64,000 bases of DNA from JACCZR01 sp035296565 (GTDB lineage: Bacteria > Actinomycetota > Thermoleophilia > Solirubrobacterales > Thermoleophilaceae), in contig DATHAQ010000041.1 of NCBI GenBank assembly GCA_035296565.1, positions 138,082 through 202,081 of the forward strand, read 5' to 3'. Position 1 is the first letter of the stretch, and each line of letters begins with the position of its first letter. Made by a program: the position numbers and the translations under genes. The notes beneath the pieces were generated by a model, which did no database searches, was not told the DNA's origin, and saw nothing but the letters and a program-made list of their open reading frames with translations. This document shows, in pieces, positions 39,854 through 48,323 of this stretch.

Positions 39854-40693
39854 ATGGGACTCTTCGAGCGCAAGCCCTCACCGATACCCGCACCGGAACC
39901 TGACCCGACTCCGCCGGAGGCGCCGAAGGCCCAGAAGGCCGAGGTGATCGCCTTCACCAACCAGAAGGGCGGAGTGGCCAAGACCACGACCACCCTGAAC
40001 CTGGCGGCCGCCTTCTCCGAGCGCGGCTTCCGCGTCCTCTGCGTGGACCTCGACCCGCAGTCCAACCTGACCATGAGCCAGGGCATCGACCCCGACTCGC
40101 TCGACGTTTCGATGTACGACGTGCTCGTCCACCACACCTCGCTGCGGGAGGTCGTCCGCCGCCGCGAGGTCGACGTGGCCTGCGCGTCCATCGACCTGGC
40201 CGGGGCCGAGATCGCCATGTCCACCCAGATCGGCAGGGAGCGCTCCTTAGAGAAGGCGCTGGCCGTCGTCGAGGAGGACTACGACTACGTCTTCATCGAC
40301 ACTCCGCCGAGCCTCGGATTGCTCACGATCAACGCCCTGACGGCCGCGACGAAGGTAATCGTCCCCGTCCAATGCGAGTATCTGTCGATGAGGGGGCTCG
40401 TACAGCTCCAGAACACGCTGTCGATGATCCGCGAGAACCTGAACCCGGATGTCGAGATCGAGGGCATCCTGCCGACCCTCGTCGACAACCGCACCGTGCA
40501 TGCAAAGGAGGCCATCGAGATCCTCGAGGAGAATTTCGGTGACCGCGTGTTCGCCTCACGCATCAACAAGACGGTGCGCTTCGCCGAGGCTCCGGTGAAG
40601 GGCATGTCCGTCCTCAAATACGACCCGGACGGCAAGGCCGCATACGCCTATCGCCAGCTGGCAAAGGAGGTCCTCTCGAATGGACAACGCTAA
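39854..40693 (+). CDS. ParA/MinD-family ATPase
   Basis: 279 residues. A Pro-rich N-terminal extension (about 27 residues) precedes the deviant Walker A 'AFTNQKGGVAKTTTTLNLAAAF', then 'VLCVDLDPQSNLTMSQGIDP' and 'YDYVFIDTPPSLGLLTINALTAATKVIVPVQCEYLSMRGL'. The C-terminus lacks an obvious MinD-type membrane helix. No parB or minE is adjacent. It overlaps the FtsZ gene by 14 bp, which suggests a role in positioning or controlling FtsZ. Confidence 0.92.
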   Translation: MGLFERKPSPIPAPEPDPTPPEAPKAQKAEVIAFTNQKGGVAKTTTTLNLAAAFSERGFRVLCVDLDPQSNLTMSQGIDPDSLDVSMYDVLVHHTSLREVVRRREVDVACASIDLAGAEIAMSTQIGRERSLEKALAVVEEDYDYVFIDTPPSLGLLTINALTAATKVIVPVQCEYLSMRGLVQLQNTLSMIRENLNPDVEIEGILPTLVDNRTVHAKEAIEILEENFGDRVFASRINKTVRFAEAPVKGMSVLKYDPDGKAAYAYRQLAKEVLSNGQR

Positions 40694-42122
40694 GCGGGCG
40701 AGCATGCGCGAGGGCCCGCTGGCCCAGCTGTTCCGCAAGACCGACGAGGAGGAGGCGGGCGCCGCCAAGGAGGAGCCCAAGCGCGAGGAGCGCAGGCCCG
40801 AGCCCAAGCCCGAGCCGCCGCGCCAGGAGCGCAGGCCCGAGCCGCGCCGCGCCGAGCCCCCGAGCCCCGCGACGCCGGCCGGGAGCCGCTACGAGGGCAC
40901 GCCCACGCCGCAGCAGCGCCTGCGCACGGTGTTCTCGGCCGACATCCCGGAGAACATCCTCGAGCGCGAGCCCGCTCCGGTTCCCGTGCCCGACCCCGCT
41001 CCGACGGTCCCCGCCTGGTCGGTCGACCAAAGCCACACGCGCGAGCCCGTCCTGCGGGTGATCGGCGTGGGCGGCGCGGGCGTGAACGCCGTGGACCGCA
41101 TGATCGAGGCGGAGATCGAGGGTGTGGAGTTCATCGCGGTCAACACCGACCTCCAGTCGCTTGAGGGCTCGGCCGCGCCCACCAAGCTGCACATCGGCAG
41201 CGATGTCACGCGCGGGCTGGGCTCGGGCTCGGACCCGCAGATCGGCCGCCAAGCCGCCCTGGATGAGTACGACGACATCAAGGCGCTGCTCAAGGGCGCG
41301 GACATGGTGTTCATCGCCACCGGCGCCGGTGGAGGCACCGGTACGGGCGCCGCCCCGATCGTGGCCCGCGTCTCCCGCGAGGTGAAGGCGCTGACCGTCG
41401 GCATCTGCACCAAGCCGTTTTCCTTCGAGGGGGCCCGCCGCGGCACCCAGGCCGAGGAGGGCATCGAGGAGTTCGCCGATGAGGTCGACACGCTGATCGT
41501 GATCCCGAACTCGCGCCTGCTGTCGGTGCTCGACAAGAAGACCTCGATGGTCGAGGCCTTCCGCGTGGCCGACGACGTGCTGCGCCAGGGCGTCCAGGGC
41601 ATCAGCGACCTGATCACCCTGCCGGGGCTGATCAACCTCGACTTCGCCGACGTGCGCACGATCATGTCCGAAGCGGGCCAGGCCCTGCTGGGCATCGGAA
41701 TGGGCACCGGCGAGACACGGGCCACCGACGCCGTCGAGCACGCGATCGAGTCGCCGCTGCTGGAGACCTCGCTGGACGGGGCCCAGTCGATCCTGCTCTC
41801 GATCACCGGCGGTCGCGACCTGTCGCTGTTCGAGGTCAACGACGCCGCCAAGGCGGTGGCCGACGTCGCTCACCCCGACGCGAACATCATCTTCGGCGCG
41901 ATGGTCGACGAGAAGATGGCCGACGAGGTTTGGATCACCGTGGTGGCGACCGGCTACGGCGCTCCGCCCACGCGCCGCGAGGCCGCGCAGCCGGCCCGCT
42001 TCGAGCGTCGCGAGCGGGAGCGTTCCCGCATTCCCGCCGACCACGAGCCGCGGGTGCGGCGCGCCTCGCGCTCCAACTCGCTGAGCGACGTGGACGTGCC
42101 CGAGTTCCTGCCCCGGGGCTAG
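40680..42122 (+). CDS. ftsZ: FtsZ with a long charged N-terminal extension
   Basis: 480 residues. The tubulin-like core starts at about 121 ('EPVLRVIGVGGAGVNAVDRMIEAEIEGVEFIAVNTDLQSL'). The GTP-binding signature is 'FIATGAGGGTGTGAAPIVA', and the T7 loop is 'LINLDFADVRTIMSEAG'. The last residues 'DVDVPEFLPRG' match the FtsZ C-terminal peptide. The 120-residue extension is rich in Glu, Arg and Pro and is absent from most FtsZ proteins. The usual division-cluster neighbours (ftsA/ftsQ, sepF) are not here. Confidence 0.92.
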   Translation: MDNAKRASMREGPLAQLFRKTDEEEAGAAKEEPKREERRPEPKPEPPRQERRPEPRRAEPPSPATPAGSRYEGTPTPQQRLRTVFSADIPENILEREPAPVPVPDPAPTVPAWSVDQSHTREPVLRVIGVGGAGVNAVDRMIEAEIEGVEFIAVNTDLQSLEGSAAPTKLHIGSDVTRGLGSGSDPQIGRQAALDEYDDIKALLKGADMVFIATGAGGGTGTGAAPIVARVSREVKALTVGICTKPFSFEGARRGTQAEEGIEEFADEVDTLIVIPNSRLLSVLDKKTSMVEAFRVADDVLRQGVQGISDLITLPGLINLDFADVRTIMSEAGQALLGIGMGTGETRATDAVEHAIESPLLETSLDGAQSILLSITGGRDLSLFEVNDAAKAVADVAHPDANIIFGAMVDEKMADEVWITVVATGYGAPPTRREAAQPARFERRERERSRIPADHEPRVRRASRSNSLSDVDVPEFLPRG

Positions 42123-42156
42123 TCCGGGGCCGCGACACGGCGATCCCCTCCGGGGG

Positions 42157-42198
42157 AACGCTCAGCCGGCGGACGAATTTCCCGAAGGGCGTGCGCGC
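42157..42198. repeat. TCAG palindromic element, copy E (degenerate)
   Basis: AACGCTCAG-CCGG-CGGACGAATTTCCCGAAGGGCGTGCGCGC. The right arm of the core has changed, but the GAATTTC.CGAAGGG.GTGC flank matches copy H. It lies between ftsZ and ggt. Confidence 0.5.
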
Positions 42199-42220
42199 TC
42201 CACTCGCGCACGCTCGCGGT

Positions 42221-42226
42221 TAGCTT
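42221..42226 (+). promoter_or_regulatory. Candidate leaderless -10 for ggt
   Basis: TAGCTT ends 6 nt before the ATG at 42233, just after the palindromic element that follows ftsZ. Confidence 0.4.
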
Positions 42227-42232
42227 GCCCAC

Positions 42233-43747
42233 ATGAGGGGAGTAGTCGCAGCCGGTCACCCGCTCACCGCCCAGGCGGGCGCGGACGTGCTGCGCGACGG
42301 CGGCAACGCGGTGGACGCCGCGGTCGCGTCGGTGCTCATGTCCTTCGTGGCCGAGCCGCCGCTCACCGGGCCGGGAGCGGGCGGCTTCATGCTCGTCCAC
42401 ACGGCGGCGGGCCAGAGCACCCTGCTCGATTTCTTCGTGGCCGCCCCCGGCCTGGGCCTGGAGAAGTCCGAGCCGGTGCCGCTGGTGCCGATCGACGTCA
42501 AGTTCGCCGAGGGCGCCGTGCAGCGCTTCAACGTGGGGCCGGCCTCCTGTGGGGCCTACGGCACCACCGCCGGGATGACGGAGGCGCTGCGGCGTTTCGG
42601 CACGCTGGACCTGGCCGCGCTGTGCGAGGCACCGGCGCAGGCGGCCCACGAGGGGGTGGAGGTGGTGCCGATGCAGGCCTTCCTCTTCAGGGTGCTCGAG
42701 CCCATCTTTCGCTCGAGCCCCGAGGCCGCGGCGCTGCTGGCCCCCGAGGGCGAGCTGCTGCAAGCCGGGGAGACGATGCGCTTCCCCGAGCTCGGAGACC
42801 TGCTCCAGCGCCTGGGCCGCGAGGGGCCCGGCTTCCTCTACGAGGGCGACGTGGGCCGGGCTGTGTCCCACTGGGTGCTGGAGCGCGGCGGGCTGCTCAC
42901 CCGGGAGGACCTGGCCTCCTACCGGGTGGTGGAGAGCGAGCCGGCCCGGGTGGGCTACGCCGGCCGCGATGTGCTGACCAACCCGCCGCCCTCGAGCGGC
43001 GGGATCCTGATCGCCGACGCGCTGGGCATCCTCGAGCGGCTGGCCGACTCAGGCGACCCGGCCTCGGTGGCCGAGGTGATCGCCACGACCAACCGCGCGC
43101 GCGACGAGGAGTTCCTGGAGGGGCTGGCGAGCGAGGGCTACCTGGAGCGCTTCCTGGCCGCCGACGCGCTGGACAACGTGGCCGGCGAGGTGCGCTCGCG
43201 CCTCGGCAGCACCACGCACCTGGCGGTGCTCGATGCCGACGGCAACTGCGCCACGGTCACCTGCTCGAACGGCTCCTGCTCGGGCGTGGTGGTGCCCGGC
43301 ACCGGCGTGCACCTCAACAACATGCTGGGGGAGGACGACCTGAACCCGTTCGGCCACCACCTTCACCCGGCCGGCGCGCGCGTGCCCAGCATGATGGCCC
43401 CGACGGTGGTGCTGCGCGACGGCGAGCCCGAGGTGGCGCTGGGCTCCGCGGGCTCGAACCGGATCCGCTCGGCGATCCTGCAGACCATCCTCGGCGTGGT
43501 GGACGAGGGGCTGTCGGCGCAGGAGGCCGTCGACCGCCCGCGCCTGCACGTGGAGGGCGACGTGGTGGAGGCCGAGCTCGGCATCCCGCCCGAGGCTCTC
43601 GACCGCCTCGCGCAGCGCGGCTACCACGTACGGCGCTGGACGGAGACCAACCTCTTCTTCGGCGGCGTCCAGGCGGTGGCCCGGACCGACGGCGAGCTCA
43701 GCGGCGGCGGCGACCACCGCCGCGGCGGCGTCGTGGCTAGAGCTTGA
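42233..43747 (+). CDS. ggt: Gamma-glutamyltransferase-family protein
   Basis: 504 residues. 'AAGHPLTAQAGADVLRDGGNAVDAAVASVLMSFVAEPPLTGPGAGGFMLVH' is the large-subunit opening, and the autocleavage nucleophile Thr is in 'RLGSTTHLAVLDADGNCATVTCSNGS'. 'LNNMLGEDDLNP' and 'VPSMMAPTVVLRDGEPEVALGSAGSNRIRSAILQ' follow. There is no signal peptide, so it is cytosolic, unlike many GGTs. It hydrolyses or transfers gamma-glutamyl groups. The 3' end overlaps the convergent gene by 11 bp. Confidence 0.9.
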   Translation: MRGVVAAGHPLTAQAGADVLRDGGNAVDAAVASVLMSFVAEPPLTGPGAGGFMLVHTAAGQSTLLDFFVAAPGLGLEKSEPVPLVPIDVKFAEGAVQRFNVGPASCGAYGTTAGMTEALRRFGTLDLAALCEAPAQAAHEGVEVVPMQAFLFRVLEPIFRSSPEAAALLAPEGELLQAGETMRFPELGDLLQRLGREGPGFLYEGDVGRAVSHWVLERGGLLTREDLASYRVVESEPARVGYAGRDVLTNPPPSSGGILIADALGILERLADSGDPASVAEVIATTNRARDEEFLEGLASEGYLERFLAADALDNVAGEVRSRLGSTTHLAVLDADGNCATVTCSNGSCSGVVVPGTGVHLNNMLGEDDLNPFGHHLHPAGARVPSMMAPTVVLRDGEPEVALGSAGSNRIRSAILQTILGVVDEGLSAQEAVDRPRLHVEGDVVEAELGIPPEALDRLAQRGYHVRRWTETNLFFGGVQAVARTDGELSGGGDHRRGGVVARA

Positions 43748-44351
43748 CCTTGCCGTTCGAGCGCGCCTGCTCGGCGGCCGTCTCGGCGTGGTCGATGCGC
43801 TTCAGGGCCTTGGCGAACAGCGCGCGCAGCCGCACCAGGCGCTCGGCCTCCGAGCGCAGCTCCAGCAGCTCCTGCTTGCTCTCCATCTCGAAGTCCAGCG
43901 TGGCGGCCATGCCGTAGGCGTCGAGCCCGGCCAGGTCGGCATCGGTTGGACGCGAGTCGGTCACGCGCTCGACCAGGTCGGCGTAGCGCGAGCGCGTTTC
44001 CTCGCCCTCATCGTCTTCGCCGCCGGTGTCGTCCAGCAGCTCGACGTCGCCCGCGGGATAGGGGAGGTCGTCGATCCGGCGCACGAGCCGGAAGGCCTGC
44101 GTGCCCTGCACGAGGATGTTCATGCGCCCGTCCTCGGCGCGCTCGAGCAGTTGCGTGACCTGAGCGGCACAGCCGATGTCGCGCAGCCCGCCGGAGGCCA
44201 TCCACACGATTCCGAACGGCTCCCCCTGGTCGAGGCACTCGTTGATCATCGTCTTGTAGCGCTCCTCGAAGATGTGGAGCGGGACCACCTCGGCGGGCAG
44301 CAGTGCCAGTCCCAACGGGAACAGACGAAAGTGCTCTTTGGACTCGGCCAC
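43737..44351 (-). CDS. LON substrate-binding-domain protein
   Basis: 204 residues from a GTG. 'FRLFPLGLALLPAEVVPLHIFEERYKTMINECLDQGEPFGIVWM' is the N-terminal LON domain, followed by 'DIGCAAQVTQLLERAEDGRMNILVQGTQAFRLVRRI'. No ATPase or protease domain is present. These stand-alone proteins are widespread and of unknown function. TACGTT ends 7 nt before the start and overlaps the divergent photolyase's -10. Confidence 0.88.
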   Translation of the reverse strand: MAESKEHFRLFPLGLALLPAEVVPLHIFEERYKTMINECLDQGEPFGIVWMASGGLRDIGCAAQVTQLLERAEDGRMNILVQGTQAFRLVRRIDDLPYPAGDVELLDDTGGEDDEGEETRSRYADLVERVTDSRPTDADLAGLDAYGMAATLDFEMESKQELLELRSEAERLVRLRALFAKALKRIDHAETAAEQARSNGKVKL

Positions 44352-44357
44352 CGTCCG

Positions 44358-44364
44358 TAACGTA
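44358..44364. promoter_or_regulatory. Overlapping divergent -10 hexamers
   Basis: TAACGT on the plus strand (44358-44363) is 9 nt before the photolyase GTG, and TACGTT on the minus strand (44359-44364) is 7 nt before the LON-gene GTG. The two share five bases, so polymerase could serve only one direction at a time. Confidence 0.4.
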
Positions 44365-44372
44365 CCCCCTGC

Positions 44373-45714
44373 GTGACGGCGCTCGTCTGGTTCAGGCGCG
44401 ATCTGCGCGCTCACGACCATCCTGCCCTCCGCGCGGCACTGGACGCCCACGACGAGGTGGTGCCGTTCTTCTGCTTCGACGACCGGCTGCTCCACGGCCG
44501 CCACGCGTCCGGGCCGCGGACGCAATTCCTGCTCGAGTGCCTGCAGGACCTGGCCTCCTCGGTGCCGCTCGTGATCCTGCGTGGCAGGCCCGAGGAGGAG
44601 ATCCCGAAGCTGGCACGCCGGCGCGGCGCCGACGAGCTTCACTTCACCGCCGACGTGAGCCCCTTCGCCCGCCGGCGCCGCCTGAGCAACCTGGATTGCG
44701 TGGGGCATCCGGGCCTCAACGTCGTGGACGACGTGAGGGCGATCGAGACCCAGGGCGGCAAGCCCTACACGGTCTACAGCCCCTTCCTCCGCACCTGGAA
44801 GGAGCTGCCGCGCCGCGAGGTGATCGGCAAGCCGCGCATGAGCGGCGAGGCGGACGAGATCCCGACGCTGGCGGACCTCGGGCTCGAGCAGGAGGTCTCC
44901 GACCCGCTGCCGGGCGGCGAGAAGGCAGGCCGCAAGCGCATGCACGACTGGATCAGGGACGGCGTCGACGAGTACCACCGCCGCCACGACCAGCTCGCCG
45001 CCGACCGAACTTCCCGGCTGTCCTCCTACCTGCACTTCGGCTGCGTCTCGCCCCGCGAGCTCGAGAGCCTCCTGCGGGCCGACGGCGAGGGGCCGATCGC
45101 CCTTCCGGCGGCAGCTGTGCTGGCGCGACTTCTACCACCACGTGATCTACCACTTCCCGGGCAACGCCAGGTCGGAGTTCCAGGAGCGCTACCGCGGCTC
45201 GATCCGTTGGAGCTACGCCGAGAAGGCCTTCGAGAGGTGGACCCAGGGGCAGACCGGGTTCCCGCTGGTGGACGCGGGGATGCGCCAGCTGCTGCGCGAG
45301 GGCTGGATGCACAACCGCGCGCGCCTGGTCGTCGGCTCGTTCCTGACCAAGGACCTCGGCATCGACTGGCGCTGGGGCGAGCGCTGGTTCATGCGGCTGC
45401 TGATCGACGGCGACGAGGCCAACAACAACGGCAACTGGCAGTGGATCGCGAGCGTCGGGGTCGACCCCCAGCCCGCCTACAGGCGCATCTACAACCCGGC
45501 TCGCCACATGGAGCGCTTTGACGCCGATGGCGACTACGTGCGCCGCCATGTGCCCGAGCTGCGCGAGGTGCCCGACCGGTACCTGGCCGAGCCCTGGGAG
45601 ATGCCCCGCGAGGTCCAGGAGGAGGCGGGTTGCGTGATCGGCAGCGACTACCCCAAGCCGATGGTCGATCACAAGGCCGCCCGGCAGGAGGCCCTGGAGC
45701 GATATCGGCTCTAA
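44373..45714 (+). pseudogene. phr: Deoxyribodipyrimidine photolyase, interrupted by a frameshift
   Basis: The first frame (44373 to about 45101) has the photolyase N-terminal domain 'LVWFRRDLRAHDHPALRAAL' and 'SSYLHFGCVSPRELESLL'. The FAD-binding C-terminal part is in the +1 frame from about 45103 ('FRRQLCWRDFYHHVIYHFPG', 'WTQGQTGFPLVDAGMRQLLREGWMHNRARLVVGSFLTKDLGIDWRWGE', 'DGDEANNNGNWQW') to the stop at 45714. One extra base in the CCC at 45100-45102 explains the break. All motifs on both sides are intact, so this may be a recent mutation or a sequencing error. Confidence 0.85.
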
Positions 45715-45740
45715 AGCTCGGCCGCCCGCCGGCCGATGAG

Positions 45741-46031
45741 GTGAGCGTGGAAGCTTCCAACGGCGGCCAGGCGATCACCCTCGACCTTTCACTCGAGGAG
45801 GCCCGCGCGCTCAAGGCCCGCATGCTCAAGGCGGCGGCCGACGGTTCGTCCGCCCTCGACGACGAGATCCTCCAGCCCACCCTGCTGAAGCTCGAGCACA
45901 CGCTGGAGTACATGGACGGCGTAGCGCGCGTGCGCGAGGAGCTGACCCAGGCCGGCATCGAGGCCGCCCATCTCGGCGACCAGCAGGTGGCCGAGCTCGG
46001 CCGCCGCATCGCCGAAGCGCGCCGGACCTAG
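45741..46031 (+). CDS. Small protein of unknown function
   Basis: 96 residues from a GTG; a second GTG at 45747 is also possible. 'ITLDLSLEEARALKARMLKAAADGSSALDDEILQPTLLKLEHTLEYMDGVARVREELTQAGI' is mostly helical and acidic, with no TM segment. No family was recognised. A GC-rich inverted repeat just upstream (about 45718-45735) may be a diverged hairpin element. Confidence 0.6.
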   Translation: MSVEASNGGQAITLDLSLEEARALKARMLKAAADGSSALDDEILQPTLLKLEHTLEYMDGVARVREELTQAGIEAAHLGDQQVAELGRRIAEARRT

Positions 46032-46172
46032 GGGCCGCGCCTGACACGCTGCCGGGGTGATCTACCCCGGCACGGCGCACGACGCGGCTACCGTTCCCGC
46101 GGCTCGGGCAACAAAGACCGGCGCTTCGCGCTGTCGATGGTGCGGATCCCCGTTGCCTACCGTGCAGGAGCG

Positions 46173-46211
46173 ATGAAGCTGGCGCTGATAACCGCGAGCC
46201 GACCCCTTTGA
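46173..46211 (+). CDS. 12-codon leader peptide coupled to a membrane protein gene
   Basis: ATG-to-TGA frame encoding MKLALITASRPL, with GCAGGAG 1-2 nt before the ATG. Its TGA overlaps the TTG of the following gene as TTGA, the overlap form used by other pairs here. The membrane protein's own TTG has no ribosome-binding site, so translation of the leader could drive it. The 140 bp before it hold nothing else I can identify. Alternatively the leader is the true N-terminus joined by a frameshift. Confidence 0.45.
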   Translation: MKLALITASRPL

Positions 46212-47401
46212 TATCGGCCGCCGGGCCGGCCTACGTGGCCACGGTCTCGTTCGTCGCCTCGCGGGCGGTGCCGTTCGGCGGCTTCTTCGTGGCGCTGCCC
46301 GGCGGCGTGGCGCTGGCGCGGGTGGCTCAGCTGCGCGGGCTACGCCACGGCTTCGGGGCCAGCCTGGCCACGCTGATCGAGACGGTCGCGCTCATGGGGC
46401 CGGCCCGCTTCGGCGTTCCCTTCACCCAGGCGCTGAGCGCGCCGGTGCTCGGCCGCATGGAGGGCCGCTCGGCGGCCCCGGCCTGGCAGGTGCTGGCCTG
46501 CCTCGCCATCCGGCTGTTCCAGAACGGGCTCGGCGCCCTGTTCTTCATCTTCGTGATTGCCGGTGGGCTCGACGCCTACGCCGGCAGCGCAGGGAACGTC
46601 GCCGACCTGGTCGGGCTCGAGCTGGGCGAGGCCGACACCCTGCTACTAACCCTCGTCGGAATCCTCGCCTGGAGCGTGTTCGCCTCGACCGTGCAGGTGA
46701 CCGTCTACCGGCGCGGGCTCAAGGGCTGGCACGCCGAGGAGCGCTCCGGCACCGAGGAGCCCGAGGACCTATCGGCCCACCGCGGGCGCTTCGACCCCCG
46801 CGCGGTGGCCGTGGCGGCCGCGATCGGCTTTGTCCTGCTGCTGGCCTCGACCGAGTGGGCCCTGCTGGCCTCCGTTGCCACCGTGCTTGCCATCGCCTGG
46901 GCGCTGTCCAAGCCCGACAACTCCACCGTGCCCACCGGTCTCGCGCTGGCGGCGATCCTCGCCCTCGGCGCTCTCACCTTCGCGCTGGTGGGCGGCCTGG
47001 GAATCGAGGTCGCGTTGCGCCGCGCTCTGCGCGCCGCGCTGCTGGTCTCCGTCGCCACCTGGCTGCGGGCCGCCGCGGGGGCGTCGGGCCTGCGCGAGGT
47101 GGGGCGCAGGGGGCTGGCCCGCGCGCGCGTGGTGCCCGGCGTGCCGGAGGCCGCCCGGACCCTGGACGAGATCGGCTCGGAGGGCCGGCTGCTGGCGGCC
47201 GGCCGCTCGCTGGTGGACCGGCTCGCGGGCGTGCCGCGGCGGCCGGCCCCCTTCCTCGACGCGGTCCTGACGTGGGTCAACCGCGAGTCCGGTGGCTTTC
47301 GACCGGCGCGCCCGGCCCCGGTGGCCGGGATGCGGCTGCGCGCCGCCGACGTCGTCCTGGTGCTGGCGGCCGCTGCGCCCGCGGCGGCGCTGCTGCTCTA
47401 G
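46208..47401 (+). CDS. Multi-pass membrane protein of unknown function
   Basis: 397 residues from a TTG. About eight hydrophobic segments: residues 7-40, 50-65, 96-121, 145-165, 200-235, 245-270, 275-290 and 370-397. A charged cytosolic loop ('YRRGLKGWHAEERSGTEEPEDLSAHRGRF') separates the halves. There is no signature of a known transporter. The stop shares CTAG with the convergent methyltransferase. Confidence 0.7.
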   Translation: MISAAGPAYVATVSFVASRAVPFGGFFVALPGGVALARVAQLRGLRHGFGASLATLIETVALMGPARFGVPFTQALSAPVLGRMEGRSAAPAWQVLACLAIRLFQNGLGALFFIFVIAGGLDAYAGSAGNVADLVGLELGEADTLLLTLVGILAWSVFASTVQVTVYRRGLKGWHAEERSGTEEPEDLSAHRGRFDPRAVAVAAAIGFVLLLASTEWALLASVATVLAIAWALSKPDNSTVPTGLALAAILALGALTFALVGGLGIEVALRRALRAALLVSVATWLRAAAGASGLREVGRRGLARARVVPGVPEAARTLDEIGSEGRLLAAGRSLVDRLAGVPRRPAPFLDAVLTWVNRESGGFRPARPAPVAGMRLRAADVVLVLAAAAPAAALLL

Positions 47402-48297
47402 GCGCGCGCGGAAACGAGCAGGTTGTAGAACAGCCAAGGCGGCAGCCGACCCTCCAGCACGGTCCGGTCCAGCGCCTGCAGGGCGAGGTAGCCGCGGTAG
47501 GCGTACTGGCGCCACAGCCACGGCACCTCGGTGGGCTCGGCGCTGCCCTCCAGCGTACGGTTGACCCAGCCGAACAGGCTGGCCGCCAGCTCCTCCCCGC
47601 TCACCCGCACCTTGGTGAAGCCGGCCGAGCGCGCCCCGTCGCTCAGCTCGCCGGGGGTGAAGGCGTGGACGTCGACCACATGCTCCAGCACGTCCTCCTC
47701 GTGTTCCTCGCGAGCGCGCTCGGCGCGCGCGCCGGCGCGCATCGCGGCGCGCCACAAAGGCGCCACCCTGTAGGCGGCGCGCTTGGGCCAGAAGGACAGG
47801 CGGTCGCCGTAGAGCGAGGGCTCGCCGCAGAAGGCCAGCGCGCCGCCCGGTCGCAACACGCGGCGAAACTCGCGAAAGCAGCCCTCGATGTCAGGCAGGT
47901 GGTGCAGCACAGCGTGGCCGAAGACCAGGTCGAAGGAGTCGTCGGGGAAGGGCAGCGAGCCGGCCTCGCACGCCGCGCAGTCGACCTCGACGCCGAGCCG
48001 CTCGGCGGAGTGCCCGAGCTCGGACAGCATTCCCGGCGAGATGTCGACGGCGACGAGGTTGCCGATCACGCCGGCGCGCGCGAGGTTGAGGCCGAAGTAG
48101 CCCGTGCCCGCGCCGATCTCCAAACCGCGTGCGAAGTGCTCGGGGTGGCGGCCCAGGGCCTTGCCCAGCTTGGCCTTGACCTGCGCCTGGCCCCGCTCGG
48201 TGTAGGAGATGCCCCACTTGGCGTCGTAGTGCGCCGCCGCGAGGTCGTGGTAGCGCACGTTGGCCTCGTGAATCTGCTCGTGTTGAACGAGTGTCAC
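47398..48297 (-). CDS. Class I SAM-dependent methyltransferase
   Basis: 299 residues from a GTG. SAM motif I is 'GLEIGAGTGYFGLNLARAG', motif II 'VAVDISPGMLSELG', then 'LPFPDDSFDLVFGHAVLHHLPDIEGCFREFRRVLRPGGALAFCGEPSLYG'. The N-terminus 'HEANVRYHDLAAAHYDAKWGISY' is characteristic of a subgroup common in actinobacteria. It is divergent from the second methyltransferase, with overlapping -10 hexamers, so both may serve the polysaccharide genes that follow. Confidence 0.88.
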   Translation of the reverse strand: MTLVQHEQIHEANVRYHDLAAAHYDAKWGISYTERGQAQVKAKLGKALGRHPEHFARGLEIGAGTGYFGLNLARAGVIGNLVAVDISPGMLSELGHSAERLGVEVDCAACEAGSLPFPDDSFDLVFGHAVLHHLPDIEGCFREFRRVLRPGGALAFCGEPSLYGDRLSFWPKRAAYRVAPLWRAAMRAGARAERAREEHEEDVLEHVVDVHAFTPGELSDGARSAGFTKVRVSGEELAASLFGWVNRTLEGSAEPTEVPWLWRQYAYRGYLALQALDRTVLEGRLPPWLFYNLLVSARA

Positions 48298-48306
48298 AGC
48301 CGGGGG

Positions 48307-48316
48307 ACTCTAGCCT
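48307..48316. promoter_or_regulatory. Divergent leaderless -10 pair between two methyltransferases
   Basis: On the minus strand TAGAGT (48307-48312) is 9 nt from the GTG at 48297. On the plus strand TAGCCT (48311-48316) is 7 nt from the GTG at 48324. They overlap by two bases in only 26 bp of intergenic space. Confidence 0.45.
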
Positions 48317-48323
48317 CAGCCCG

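Noticed and set aside
45718..45735. GC-rich inverted repeat CGGCCG-N5-CGGCCG before the small gene at 45741
   Set aside because: It could be a diverged GCGYYGG element, but the loop and tail do not match well enough to count it.
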